Below are positions 25,534 through 38,470 of a DNA stretch of 64,000 nucleotides, one piece after another. The notes under the pieces are model-generated. The model did not search any database. It was not told where the DNA came from and saw nothing but the letters and a program-made list of their open reading frames with translations. Made by a program: the position numbers and the translations under genes. The stretch spans positions 5,635,034 through 5,699,033 of the forward strand of contig JACDOX010000007.1 of assembly GCA_014549065.1 (NCBI GenBank). Reading direction: 5' to 3'. How positions within the stretch are numbered: position 1 is the stretch's first letter; every line of letters begins with the position of its first letter. Source of the DNA: Cardinalis cardinalis (lineage: Eukaryota; Chordata; Aves; Passeriformes; Cardinalidae).

Positions 25534-25637
25534 TCAACTGATTAAATCAGTATTTTATGTATTTATATAATGTATTCAGTATTTCTTTTATGTATTTATA
25601 TTATGTATTCAGTATATATATCAACTGATAAATCAGT
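25534..25637. repeat. Nested direct repeats, AT-rich
   Basis: tcaactgattaaatcagta (25534-25552) and tcaactgataaatcagta (25621-25638) differ by one deleted T and lie 87 bp apart. Between them, cagtatt...atgtatttatat...atgtatt is repeated with starts at 25548, 25577 and 25610. This looks like two rounds of local duplication. Confidence 0.8.
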
Positions 25638-28600
25638 AATTCCCCCTTGAAGAAGCCTAGGAAGACCACTTTCAACAGCCTGAGCTATTCCTCTTATCAA
25701 AGCCACTCTTCTGAAAGGCACCACACACAACTTGGTTGCTGCAGGGAGGGCTCCAATCTCCCAGGCCCTCCTTTGTTCCCCAAGATCTTTACAGCTCTTA
25801 CTGAATCCCATGCTTTGCCATCGTGGCTACTGTGTGAAGTGGTGGGCTGATGAGGGCATTAATGTATCTCTCTGGTGCCAGCACTTTGAACACAAACCAT
25901 CTGGATGGACCTTCTGTTTGACTTAGTCCAGACACAGGAAGCACGAGGCTGAGCTAAAGGACATGCCATTTAGGCCATGCAACCAACAAAAACCAAGGAG
26001 GCTTGGGCATATCTGAGGAGGGNTTCTTCATGGCAAGGCAAGATAAGCGTTTGGGAAGTAGTGCTGTTGCCACAGTCACATTTGGTGCTGACACTCTTGT
26101 AATCACCCTCAGAGCAGAAACTTCTCTGTATATAAATAACAAACATATGTGTGGCCTGATTCTCCTGCGGCTTTCACCAAAGACACTTCCACTACCATCA
26201 TGCATTATTTCACATTGATTAAAAGCATTGGNGGAGAATTAGACCCAAAAGCAGAGAGTGTGATAAATGCATCAAAGTTTTTTGGGCACTGAATCTTTTA
26301 GTAAATACTACTAAGCAAATANACAGCTCTTAGAAAATCAGAGTCAGAGAACAAAGTAAAAGTTTGCAGCTGGAAAAGATGATTGGTAGTACCATGGAAA
26401 AAGTGTAAATTGTATCAAATGGNGCACTCTCCATGGATGGGGCTCCACCCATTTATGGTAGAAGAGGACTGGGCCCAGCATCTTGGTCTGTGTTCAGCTA
26501 AAGCTTTCTCTCACAAACTTTCAGCATCCCAGTTCTGCTGGTTCAAGAAACGGGATACTTCCCAACATAAAGGATTCATTGAAATCAGAGGGAGGGACAG
26601 GAAACTTTTCTTTCATTTGTTTCCCCCAGTTGCATGCTTTGGTGCTTTGCCCTGGAAAGACACATTTTATGAAGGAATTTTACAGATGCTCCTGCTGCTT
26701 AGAAGATNCTACAATTCCTTTTACAGGCAACAACCATGAGTGACCAGCTCAATTTCCTGCAAAAAGCTGGCAGCAGACATTCCGACAACTACAGCCAATG
26801 CAGGGACCAATACNGATAAAATAACTGTCTTACTAAACATATTCTTTGATTGTAAAATGGACAAATACAAGTGAAAAAGGGAAAAACACCCCCCAGTTTT
26901 GACAAGTNCTGTGCTCAAATTGGCAGCTTTCAGAGAGAAAGACTATAATGCTACTTCACAAAATTCTGACTGGTGTCATGATTTGTAGCTCCCATGCATA
27001 TCAAGGGGCAGTTTAGGCATTTGTAGATTTACACTCCTTTAGTCAGTTACAAATCACAGAGGAGCTTTCATCCATTAAAGANAAAATAAAAGCAAGGGCA
27101 TGGAGTCACTGTAGCACAGGTACGGAATCACAATTATGCCAAAGTGTGCTTTACTTTAATAGTAAACTCTCAAATTTGTCTTTGATGATAGTCTGATAAA
27201 CAAGCAGGGAAACATGCATACACAACACACAGTTTGACACAACAGGAGTAGACACAACTAGAGGCCTGTGTCCAAAGACACTAAAAGAGCCAATCACTGG
27301 CTTGTACTCCACCAGTCTCTGCACAGATTTGCAGAGCTTTCTTTATGTGTCTGGAGCCAAAANTCAGATTTAGCTTCATCTTAAAGGAGTCTAGGTGACA
27401 CAATCCAAAATCTCCATAAAACTAAACACNCATCAGCAAGACAAAGAGACTGCTTCTCTGAGTCAAATCATGTGTGTAGACAGAGACAGCACAGTTTGCA
27501 CACAGAGTAGTTAATAATGGCTCACCATCAACCTGAAGACAGCATTGAATGGAGATCTGGGTTTAAAAGTGTTTGGTATTTTCATTAGCAGCTTATACGA
27601 AGAAACTGATAGGATGCTTACATGTATTAGTCAAAGACACAAAAGAGGAGTGATCTACAAGAGTGCTAGATGTCTACAAACTGGAGAATTGAGCTGAAAA
27701 AATAGGCTGAAATTCATTAAGGATATCTAATTTAATTAATTATCTACATCAATATAGGANATGGACCTACTGGTTTAGCACCAGTCCATTAACAATGAGT
27801 ATAGGAAGACAGTGCATCAGAAGTTTGCCAGTTTTTGTCAGAGATAAAAACAGAGATTTCATAAGATCTGATGGCCATTTCTTTGGCCCTTATCTAAGAT
27901 ATTCTATTTGAGGGGGTGGGTGAGACCATGAAACGTGTGAAGAATTGATTCATAAAATCCCTTACATGCTTGAAGCAGAGCTATTAACTAAAAGAAATGC
28001 AAATTATTTATTAATATCTAGCATACAAATTTGAGTTCTAATGTGACAGTACAAATTCATAAGTTGTGTTTGCATTTAAGGAAAAAAGTGCAANAAGTGA
28101 TTGTTCTTAAAAGCCTGTTGCTTTCTGTTTAAATGGGGGCTTCCTTTGTGAACACTTTGGAATTTTCACGAGAAATAACAAGAACTTTTTTTAGCAGGGG
28201 CTATGAATGAACTTTTATATATACAATGCCAGTTTCTTTGTGCATAATAATTTATTTTTTTTCTTCATCCCCTAGCAGACAGTTTTGGTCTCAGCTTTGG
28301 TCAGGGNGGCTTGCATGGCAGTTGTGTCCAGTCCTGGCCTGGATATCCTGGTGATTTGCACCTTAACCCTCATGCCCTGAGTTGATTCTCTGGCTTGATC
28401 ATGGACCTGCCTCACACTTTGACCAACAAAGGGCTGTGTCCAACCCTTGCAGATGCATCCAAGCACAGAGTGATCCCATCACTGACTCGCTGACCTGATG
28501 CTGACCTGATCTGCTTGCTTGACCTTGGGCCTTCCATGTCACTAGGGGCTTCTCTGGCAGTCTGGACTCTCTCTTGTCTGAAGGTGTTAGCATAAAACAT

Positions 28601-30618
28601 GCTCACTTGCCNGGTTCAGGTGCCTCTCCCTCCTGCCAGAACTTGTGATACTGTATTTTTCCTGCTACTGGGGTTAAAACCANGTCTATGGGCAGACTCA
28701 AAGAAGCAGGATGAAGTCCTCATGGTCAGGCTGAGGAACGTGTACAACAAAGCATACTGACATTACAAAAAAGCCAAACCTGGTGAAAATGGAAGGTATG
28801 TTTCCCATTAAAAGTCCAGGGTTGGAAGTATCATCTTCAGATGAGCATGAATTCCATTTTAAATGGTCTTTTCTTCAGAAGCTACATTTAACATGACAGA
28901 ATTGTGATAGATNTAACTACAGGTATCTCCTACTTTTTCCTCAAGCTTCATTTGTCTCACAAGCCCCTGTGATGCAGGGTAGAAGGACTGCAGTATAGGA
29001 AAAAGATGACACTTTTGATAAGTAAGTTATATATGTAATTTGCCATTTGTTTACAGTCTATTTCCCAGCTGTGATCTGGAAACCATCTGATCAGAAGAGA
29101 ACTCTCCTAAACAAAACTAAACAAAATGAAGGACATTCAGTTAAACAGAGAAAAGGAGGGTGTTAGGAGGAAAATTGATGGCTCCTAAGGGGATTTTCCT
29201 CTCTGTATAAAGTAGTTGGCCAGATAAGAACGCAGATAAGTCAACAGCTATTGGTTCATCTCATTCCTGTAGTGACATTTTCTATGAACACTGCAAGTTG
29301 GTGTTACCAACTCTACATGGTGAATAAAAAAAACCAGTCTCACACCCGCCTGTACCTGTTAATGTGACAGGTCCATTGCATCTCCTGATTCCCTGTGTAC
29401 TAATGCTGAGTAGGTATGGATTCAATACACCATGGCATGGTGTCTANCCAGCAAGTAGCTTGTAGGCTTCTTTGAGCTGAAACCTCTGAAGGCTAAGAAT
29501 GNCTGAGGAAAAAAATAAATCACACTGCGGCAATGTGATTTATTTCAGAGTGAAGTTTAGACACTTCTATGAGTTGGTAGCAAGTAAGCAGAGGTTTTTT
29601 GGATTGCAGTTTTAAATTTGGGCNCCTACTTCTTTTTCTGGATTGAATTCCAGGGCACTAGTAGGAGCGAAGGAAACAGACTCCATCAAGACCTCCCAGT
29701 CTGAACAGGAGATTTGCACTGCAGGTGAGATGATATTTATTTAAATTTATTTAAATTCCATAAACTTTGGACAGTCTCCAGTTCTCAAGTTAGGATCTTT
29801 TATTTGATGTTGGTGGGCAGGTACAGCCAACAAGGATGACCCAAGATAAATCCTAAGCAAAAGAACACAAAAAGCCCTTCTGTGAAAATTAAAATCACAG
29901 GATTTTTCTCTCTTCCCTGCCCCCTCAAAAGTTGTTGATTTATTGCCCTGAATCAAAGCNTGTAATTGAAAACCAAGAAGTTAAATAGATATTGAATTAA
30001 TGATTTGTGTAGGAGAACNTGCATCTAGAAATTATTGTAAAAATTTAGAGAACACTGCAAAAGGAGAAAATAGCTTTGTAAGAGGAAGCTTCTAAACTTC
30101 ACAAGCTAGTAGAAAATGTTGAATCAAACATTTCTCCTCTGCCCCATTAGCATTTATTTCTCCAGATTTTACTAATATGAAGCTCATCATTCTCCTTATG
30201 CAATAAAAGTCTGCACATTCAAAATGGACACTTAACTTATTGCTAGAAAACATGTTTAGTTAAAACTCTATCCTGAGACATCCCAGTGGAGGCTTCATGC
30301 ACCAGTATTTGCCCAGGCAAAACTCATATTTGTTCATGCAAATGTCCAGCTAGGACACATAAATATTGATTTGTTTGCATAAGAAAGATATTTGTGCTGG
30401 CAAAAGTTTTTGAAACTGTGGCCTGACATCTAGGCCCAGACTATTTAATGGCCTTTGAAGACACAATGTTAGCAGGCAAATTTTTTTGAAGTTTGCAAAA
30501 ATATAACAAATTTGAAAAACATATGTTCAAATATTCAGGTTCAACCATTATGAATTTTGAATACAGCATTTCAGACAGAATAAGGTTTCACAGAAGGAAA
30601 GAGGGTCTCTATTTAAAG
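25638..30618. other. Unique non-coding sequence
   Basis: A GC-richer section at 28270-28620, rich in ctgacctgat-type motifs, might be a worn repeat but was not identified. Otherwise AT-rich with scattered Ns, plus the hairpin at 29.5 kb listed separately. Confidence 0.5.
29513..29545. repeat. 33-nt near-perfect hairpin, 15-bp stem, 3-nt loop
   Basis: aaataaatcacactg (29513-29527) pairs with caatgtgatttattt (29531-29545) at 14 of 15 positions, with loop cgg. The single mismatch is C29525 opposite A29533. On minus-strand RNA the same position is a G-U wobble, so the stem would be fully paired. Too short for a standard pre-microRNA. No T-run follows on the plus strand. Confidence 0.85.
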
Positions 30619-30765
30619 CAGGAGCCTGGGAAAATGGAGACATATGTTCAATTCCTGTTACTGCAATAAACTTTACTGACACTGGGCAAGTATCCTAATC
30701 ACTCAGTCCCTTAGTGCCCAGCTGGAAAAAGCAGGAACACTGGTGCTTATTTTTCCTGTCTTGCT
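30619..30765 (+). mobile_element. MIR-like (CORE-SINE) relic
   Basis: The segment 'ttactgacactgggcaagta' (30673-30692), then 'tcctaatcactcagtccctt' (30693-30712) and 'agtgcccagctggaaaaa' follows the order of the 3' half of MIR: cttgggcaagtcacttaa, ctctgtgcctcagtttcc, catctgtaaaatggg. Upstream, 'aggagcctggg' and 'tgttcaattcctgttactgc' fit the MIR cctgggttcaaatcctg block. Strongly diverged, as expected for an element that predates the amniote radiation. 'gaaaatggggcggataattt' at 30955-30974 also resembles a MIR 3' end and may be a second piece. Confidence 0.6.
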
Positions 30766-33700
30766 TCATTTGCCTTGAAGGTCTTGGAAACAGGATTGCT
30801 TCTGATTATGTACAGTTAGTGCTTGCAGGAGCAGGGCCCAGATCTCAACTGGATGCTCCAGGAACCACAAAGAGCAGGACTGGACAGTGTGCAATTAGAA
30901 GGGTGAGAACTTTCAGTGTGGCATTTCTAAACACATTTCCTTAAGTGCTCCTTAGAAAATGGGGCGGATAATTTATTTCTTTTTTTATTTAAGTTTGAAT
31001 TAACGAAAATATTCATACTGAAAATTAAATCAGTACTCTAAGGATATTGTAAGTAAAATTCAAGTATTTAAAATTTATGTACCACTTCAGCAATTTTACA
31101 GAAGACAAGGCCAGCAAGTTAGCATTGATAACTACAACACTAACATCAATTTCTGCTGCTATTCTTCAAACTAGTGGTAGAGAAAATTACTTTTTTCATG
31201 TGAAGTTCTGGAAGGTTAGATGGGGAAAGCAGGTACAGGTAGTTCTCTCTTTTGCAAAGATTTGCTTATGAAAATGGGCAAACACAGCATGATGTAATAT
31301 AGAAAATGTCAAAGAATGTTGTTATCCCTTTGCAGCCAGAACTGAGCATTAATCACTTTCATGGATGCACACAGCCTTCCACAGCAAACCAGCAACCGTG
31401 TGTCACTGGGAAAAATACCACTTTGGTTCACAGTTTCCAGCTTTAATACTTGTAATTAAGCATCTTTTCCATTATTGAAAAAAATTACACAGTCTGAGGA
31501 CATGAATAGTATTTATTTTTTCAGTAAAGATGGGCTGTAAGAAAAAGAACACCAAACATGCAAATTGTCTTCAANTGTTACAGACCTGAAAGGTGATTAT
31601 AACTAGGGCAGCACAAACATCTGACTTATGCCATTTGACAATCAGCCATTGACTATTTTTTTCCACAGTAAAATAAAAGAGTGAAAGCAGTTCCATTTCA
31701 GATCAAATGAAATTGTTAAGCTTGGGTGGGTTTTTTTTTGTTTGTTTGTTGTGGGCTTATTTAATTTTTTATTATTTTTCATCTATTTCAGTATTAAATG
31801 TATTAATTTTCTAAGATTGAATTTTTTCAATTAAAAAATAATTTCTCTTTGGAAAACATCAATATCAAGTTGATATCTTTTGAGTTAAAACAGCCTAGGT
31901 TTAACAAATATTTTTATTTATTCTCTGTACAAAGAAAGCCGTAAAAAATGTTTCACACCACTTAGCAACACTAGACATCTCTTGGTTCATATTACTGGCA
32001 TAGAAAAGATTTATTATCTTCCAGGAAACTCCTGAGACTTACTGCACATCATAAATGTTAATAAATATGGAAAAAAAATACAGCTGTTTGAAATCAAAGG
32101 AATTTTGGCCATACTCTACTTGAGGGTGATATAACTTCAAACTGACCAAGCCTCACTGAAGTTCAGGATATACCTGGGCTAGCAATAATCTGTACTCACC
32201 CACAGGGACCTTTGCAAATCTGCAAGATTCAGACACAAAAATGAATAATATTTTGGTAACAAACAGCATTTTCAGGTCACTTCAGCTACATGACTTTCAC
32301 TGGAGATCCACGTTCTACCCAGAGGTGTTGCCTCCTTGGGAGAAAAAGAAGGTGACTGAGCAACACACACACCTGGCAGTGTGGGACAGCCNGCATCCAT
32401 TTTGGCCAATGACGTGTTCCAGCATATCTCAGAGTATCTTTTGAGGTCCAAAAACTTCTCTCCAAGTAGTGGCATCAATATGAGCATTGCTGAGAAATCA
32501 TGGTGACAATGTAGCTTTTTCTTTACAGCTCTGCTCTTTCCTGGCCTTCTTTATTAATATCATTATCAAAATAAGACCTAGATTTTGAGNAAAGAAAGGG
32601 GTATTTTCGTTTTTCTATGCATACCCAGAAAACAAATCCCTGTTCCAATAAATTGACAACCAGCTCCCATGGCAATTTCACTGCAGAACCAGAACAATTT
32701 TGAAATTACTGTTCAGCTTCCCACATGTAACTCTCCCCTAAATTATCCTGATGAAAGCCCTGCTGATCTATTTCCTTAGCAAGAGTCAACGAAGAGCTGA
32801 ATTAAGTGATTCTCAAGGCAGCAAAATCTTTTGAAGCAACCATATCATTCTTTTTCTTCATTTCCCCCTTTTCCCCGTGAAAGGGGACAAGTAGCACCAG
32901 TCCTGAAACCTTGGGCAAATGCTGGAAGCCTGATCAGACCCCACACCAGGAAAAAAATCCTGTGTGATAACACTCATCCCTTATTTCAGAGTGGCCATAT
33001 TTCCTATGGAAAGATCTGTGCCATTTCCAGCCAGAGGTGACAGAAAGTTCTACAAACCTCCTGGTTCCACATGTGTCTGGGAGTGTTTTACATGACTAGG
33101 TTATACCCACAATTTATTTGTTCTTTTATAGGGCTTTCTCTCACACAGCAATTCCTATCATGCTACCCAGCACTTAGCATTGATCCCAGCCAAGCTCAGA
33201 CATCCCTTGGGTGGAAATGCAGAGACAGAACAGATGCATCAGTTTAATGGCACCCGCATATCCTTCATGTCATGAGGATCTCTGTGTAACCCCTTGGGAG
33301 TGTCTCCCTGTCCCACTTTTGCTACAAAGCCATACAAAAGGTCAGAGACAGAGTCAGCAGGATATGTCCTGAAGGGTCATTCTCTGATCTTAATTATTCT
33401 GATGCAGTTCCTTTGAGTTATAGGTACCATTTTTGCCTGTGAAAAGATGATCTAAGGTTTGCCCTGAACCCTGACTTTATAAACATGGCCTTCTTATTTC
33501 CCCTTTCCCTTTGTCTAACAGGGGGCTTTACAGAACTTCAAACATCAAGGAAATTTGATGTGCTATAAAGAGTGGAACATCACAGAATTTACTTTCTTAG
33601 TTTTTACTGGGTACTGAGGAAGCAATATGAAGCCCAGTGCTAGCTAGCAATGTTCAAATAAGATGAACTCTGAATCCCATGAATTACAGTTTACTCTGTG

Positions 33701-35898
33701 TGTCTGGTAAATGATGCATAGCTTATTTTATCCACAATATAGGGGTCAACCACAGGGAATAGANCTTTTTAGAATATTTAAGAAAATTCTCACACAAGTG
33801 TATTAATACCAGATGTATGAAAAATATGCCACCAGGGAAAATACAGATTGAAAATATTATTTAAATGTAATAGTATGTATATAGTAAATATAACAGCATA
33901 CGTTAACAGTTAAATATAATTTTAATTTTTTTTTTGTCTTCTCAGTGAAAAATTAGTAGATCATTAATTTCATGTGATATCCTCTGAGATCAAAAGAAAT
34001 CAAGAAATATTTTCCTGAAAAATAGCTCTTTTGAAAAATAAAACTACATATATTCCTTGTTAGTGCACTAGACTGGCTGAAGCAGAGAGGGTGTGAAAGA
34101 TCCTTTTACATGGACTTTACTAGTTCCTTCTTTGTCTCATGTACAAACTCATTGGCTTCAAATGNTTCCTTACAGCTGAATTCTAAGCTGAACTGTATCC
34201 ATGTGATCCATGTTCCACTGTACTCAAGAAGTGCATGTCCCTGTATCTACAGCAAACATTCTTGGCCACTTGTCATCCCTTATCCCAAATCATGTGAGTC
34301 CTTTTTGCCAGAGTCTCTTCCCTCAGATTAATCTNGAATCATATCACAAAAAGTACTGAGAGTTTACAGTCAATTTTCTAATTTGCAGTAATTCCGAAAT
34401 CTGATGGTTTGCTTGGCTCAGATAGACATCTGGAATTGGTACTAACCCAATGGATATTTTTTAATTTTTAAAAAGTTAAAAATTAATGGAAATGCAATTC
34501 TAATATATCTGTTTGTGCACAATGGTCCTACCAAAAAATTCATGTTCAAATACTGACTGTTGTTACATGTGCAGCAACAACTATTTCAGAAGTTTTATGC
34601 AAAGATGTAGTGTGTGTTCTGTAGATGCCAACTGCTCACTAATTAATTGGATTTATCAAGAAGTTTTAACCTCCATACAGAGTAAGTGAAGTTCAAGGTC
34701 CAGAAAGAAAGAGAAAATCAAAACTAAATTAGAGCAAAAGAAATAAAATAGTGCAAATATCCAAGAGAGAAGACTCCATTCACTTTACCTTGTATGACCC
34801 TGTGGGGTCTGTTTTCCACATCTGTTCATGACAAGGATATTCTAGGAACTTGCTTTGCAAAATAGCAAATTCAGTGAAAATTGAAGAGCAGTTTTAATGT
34901 GCAGATACTAGGCATACATGCAGGCAGCATGGTTCACAGATTTTTCCTTTGCTGGATATAACCACGGTCATCTTCTTCCTTTGGCTGGGTCTGCATCTAG
35001 GAGCAGAAATGTTATAAAATTCTCCATATCACGTACTTAAAAAGAATAATAATCAGGGCTGACAGTGAAGCAGAAAGGGTGCTAGGCATCCTGGACCACT
35101 CTAACAACTTACCATAGTCACATTCTTCCTGCTGCAGGGATTCTACATGAAACCTCTCAGGCTTGGTTCACTCTGTGTTACACTTTTTTACTGTGGTGAG
35201 CCACACATTTAAAAAATACATAAAAAGCCCATCACAAGATATTCAATCAGCTTTTATTTAAACACCACAGCACTTCAGCCCACATAAATTATCAGGAATC
35301 ACTACTTTCACAGGTATTAATCTTCATTAAACCTCCTGAAATCTTTATCAAAGATTTCTTTTTATGTATCAGCTGTCCTTCCACACCAAAAAGTGTGTCT
35401 CAACACCAGGTGTTTCTCACCCTTATTGTATGTGCTCATCATAAATCCTGATAAAAAATGTGTAGACCAAGATACAGACATGCAGCATTGCTTCTCCCCA
35501 GTGGTTGTTGGTGCCTAAATATGCTCATTGGAGAAATAGAAAATCATGCTTCTGCTGCACATCATTCACAAGGCATTAGTAGCAAGAAATGTTTCCAAGT
35601 ATTACACTGTTTGATTTCTTTGTATTATCAGATTATTACTAAGCAAGCTTGCTCAGCATCCACTCACAGTTTTAGATTTATTTGGAGTTTCTTGCCACTT
35701 CAAGCACAGCTTTTAAACATTCATTTATATCCTGTTTTTCATCGAATGAATGGTAAATTGACCACCAGGATGTATCAGCACAAATTAGAAGTCAATAAAG
35801 GCCACCTAAAACAAGGAGAGATTTTTGAAATTACCATAACACTTTTCCCCTTCTCATTATAACAATAATTATAATAATTACTCCCTAACTTATTGTGG
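30766..35898. other. Unique non-coding sequence
   Basis: AT-rich. Short TTTG units occur at about 31733-31750. No gene, RNA or transposon recognised beyond a possible MIR remnant at 30955-30974. Confidence 0.5.
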
Positions 35899-36240
35899 CA
35901 CAGAATCATAGAATCATTTAAGACTGTTAAGATCATGAGGGCCAGCTGTTCATCTAGCACTGCCAAGTCCACAACTAAACCATGTGTCTCAGTGCCCCAC
36001 CCACACCTTTCAGTACTTCCAGGGATGGTGACCCCACCACCTCCCTGGACATCCTGTTCCAATGTTTAACAACCCTTCCAGTGAATTATTCCAGTGAATA
36101 AAGCTTTCATAATATCCATTCTAAATCTCTTCTGGTGCAACCTGATGAGGACATTTTCTCTTGCCCCATCACTTGTTACTTCAGAGAAGAGGCCAATGAC
36201 CTCTTCATTACAACCTCCTTTTGGCCAGTTGTAGACTCTG
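35899..36240 (-). mobile_element. CR1 LINE 3' fragment
   Basis: Antisense CR1 opening with cacagaatcatagaatcatt (two octamers). It continues through 'cagggatggtgaccccacca' (36019-36038), 'cctccctggacatcctgttc' and 'aatgtttaacaacccttcca'. It ends near 'aacctccttttggccagttg' (36211-36230). A 15-bp tandem duplication inside it repeats ttccagtgaat at 36077 and 36092. No coding capacity. Confidence 0.93.
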
Positions 36241-38453
36241 AATTAGCATCACTTCATAACAAATTAGGCAAAGATCTCATTCCCTTGTTACACCCTGCAA
36301 AGACAAAGTTTAGTACTTTTCCTGGGAATCCAAATTTTTCATTGCGACTACAGTATTCTCTTGAGCTGTATCATCACACATCTTCTTGCAAAATCATGTC
36401 TTTCCATCTCTTCTCAAGCAGTTGACAAGCCAAAAATATCTAGGCCATTAGTTTTTCTGCAATACCTTCATATTTTCTTACTAAAAACTCTGCGTAATTC
36501 TTAAGCATATATAAAACTGTAAAAATCAGATGGGATTTTGTGAGGTAAAAAGTTCCTGTACATAGTAAATTCTACTTTGCATCAATTGTGTTTTTTTAAG
36601 AATTCCTGACAAAGAAATAACTTAGACTTAATTTACACCTTCTTCTGTTTGATAGTTCATTGGAAATTTTGTTGTACTTTTATTACCTGGTTGCTTTCTT
36701 ATACCCTTTTAAAAAATATTGCTTCCACAAGTGGTTCTGCTGCCTAGAAAATGTCTCTGTGTCTCTACCCACTTCACCACGATGATACTCATTAAAACTG
36801 TTTTCTTAATATGACTGTACATCTTATAACAGAGCTACAATACCAATGCTGTCTATATACTTCAATCAATGTTTTTTTAAAGCCAGCTCTAGGTGACCAA
36901 TATCATTGTGTTCTTCACAATGTTCTTCTTCATCCTGCCTGTTTTAGGTTCTCTGTTTCAGCGGTGCCTTGTCTCTTATTTTCACATCTTTAAAGGAGTT
37001 TTTTTCTCTCTTGAACCACAATGGCCTGAATCACAACTGGGCTCCCTTGGGCTCTGTGTTAATCTGTTGTCTTAAGGCAGCTCACGGTCAATCTAGTAGG
37101 TAAGAATTCCATTTCTGAAGATTAACATATTCTTACAAATACCATTGTGAGTACAATGAGCTGATTATTCTGATCCCACTGCAGGCAGCTGTGTTACAGG
37201 TAGAGTTCTTTTCTATTTTCCTACTATAATGCCTTAGTGTAAGGATCATTTTAATGTCACTGCTGAGAGCTGCTATGGGCTCCTTCAAGTTCTCTGTAGA
37301 CTCAATTTGTGTTTCTTCAGTGAGAATACACGTGCTGGTAGCAAGTTTGCTCACTGCTTGTTTCAAAGACAGTAACTGCACCAGCAGATTTTTGTACTCA
37401 GAGGTTCCATTTTTTTTCTATTCTGCTGAGATTAGGATGTGCTTTAGAGATGGTTGCTCGACCATATTTGGCTGGGATGTTTGCCTTTGATGAGATCAAG
37501 ACATTCCACGTTCTCAGTCTGTTTTCTATACCTGGGTAATGTACCTGTATTATCATATATCAATAATATTTATTCAGGTTTATATCAAAAGGAGATGAAT
37601 ATTCAGGCTTTGCCCAAAGGCCGAGCTAAGACAACCCGATCCTTGCTCTGGCCCATCCCCTCCAGCCTGTTCAGAAGGCTCTGCCTGCAGCAGAACATGT
37701 TTGGCATTGCTCCCAGGGCCATGGGAACACACAAGAGCTGCCACCATGACTGGGGGCTAATTTAGAGTAACAAATGGATTCAAGGAAGACCAAAGCAGCT
37801 CACAAACAAGCGGCAGTCAGAGGCAGAGCTAAATTTATCAAGCAACACATTCTGTCCACTCACTGCTCATTCATCTCTAACGACTCTGTTTGTGAGCATA
37901 ATTATGTTTTTCTGCAGTGGTTGTTTGAGAACATTTTTCTGACTATATCATGGAGCAACATTCTAACTAACCCAAAATAAAGCTGTTTTGTTTCTTTGTT
38001 TGTTTGTTTGAATAATTAAATTCCAGATGAAAGATTTGGCTTCTCCAAGGAGGGCACAGAAGATCCTTTCCAACAGCCATGAAAAAGTATTTTAAATCAG
38101 ATTTGTTCCTAAGTCACAACATGCATAAAATCATTCTCAATATAGCTTTCTGGGATTTTTTAGTACTAAAATGAACTTCAAAACAAACTCATGGTATCTA
38201 TGAATGATAACTTACTGTAGCAGGAAACAAGCAGGACACTCAAGTCCTTTGAAAAGCAGAACCATATTCATTTACTCTTTTTATTTATATCTGCTAAATC
38301 ACTCTTAAGCCAGTCATTATTCCAAACCCCAGAATAATACTTTACTAGATATGCTGCAAGCCACTAAAAAAAAATAAGTTGTAATATTAGAATGGAATAT
38401 TTATGGAAGGTAATAAGTATAGCTCAGCCTGACAAACATACATTTGTTAACCT

Positions 38454-38470
38454 AAAAAAAAAAAAAAAAA
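38454..38470. repeat. Poly-A run (17 A)
   Basis: Seventeen A between acct and ggataattgg. No retrogene or SINE body was recognised upstream, so it is listed as a homopolymer rather than a retroposon tail. Confidence 0.9.

Noticed and set aside
28270..28620. GC-richer patch compared with 2537-2766 as one shared repeat family
   Set aside because: The resemblance (tagtgaca...gtcaagc on opposite strands) is short and gapped; not enough to claim a family.
38454..38470. Poly-A run as the tail of a retrogene
   Set aside because: No gene-like or SINE-like sequence upstream and no flanking duplication seen.
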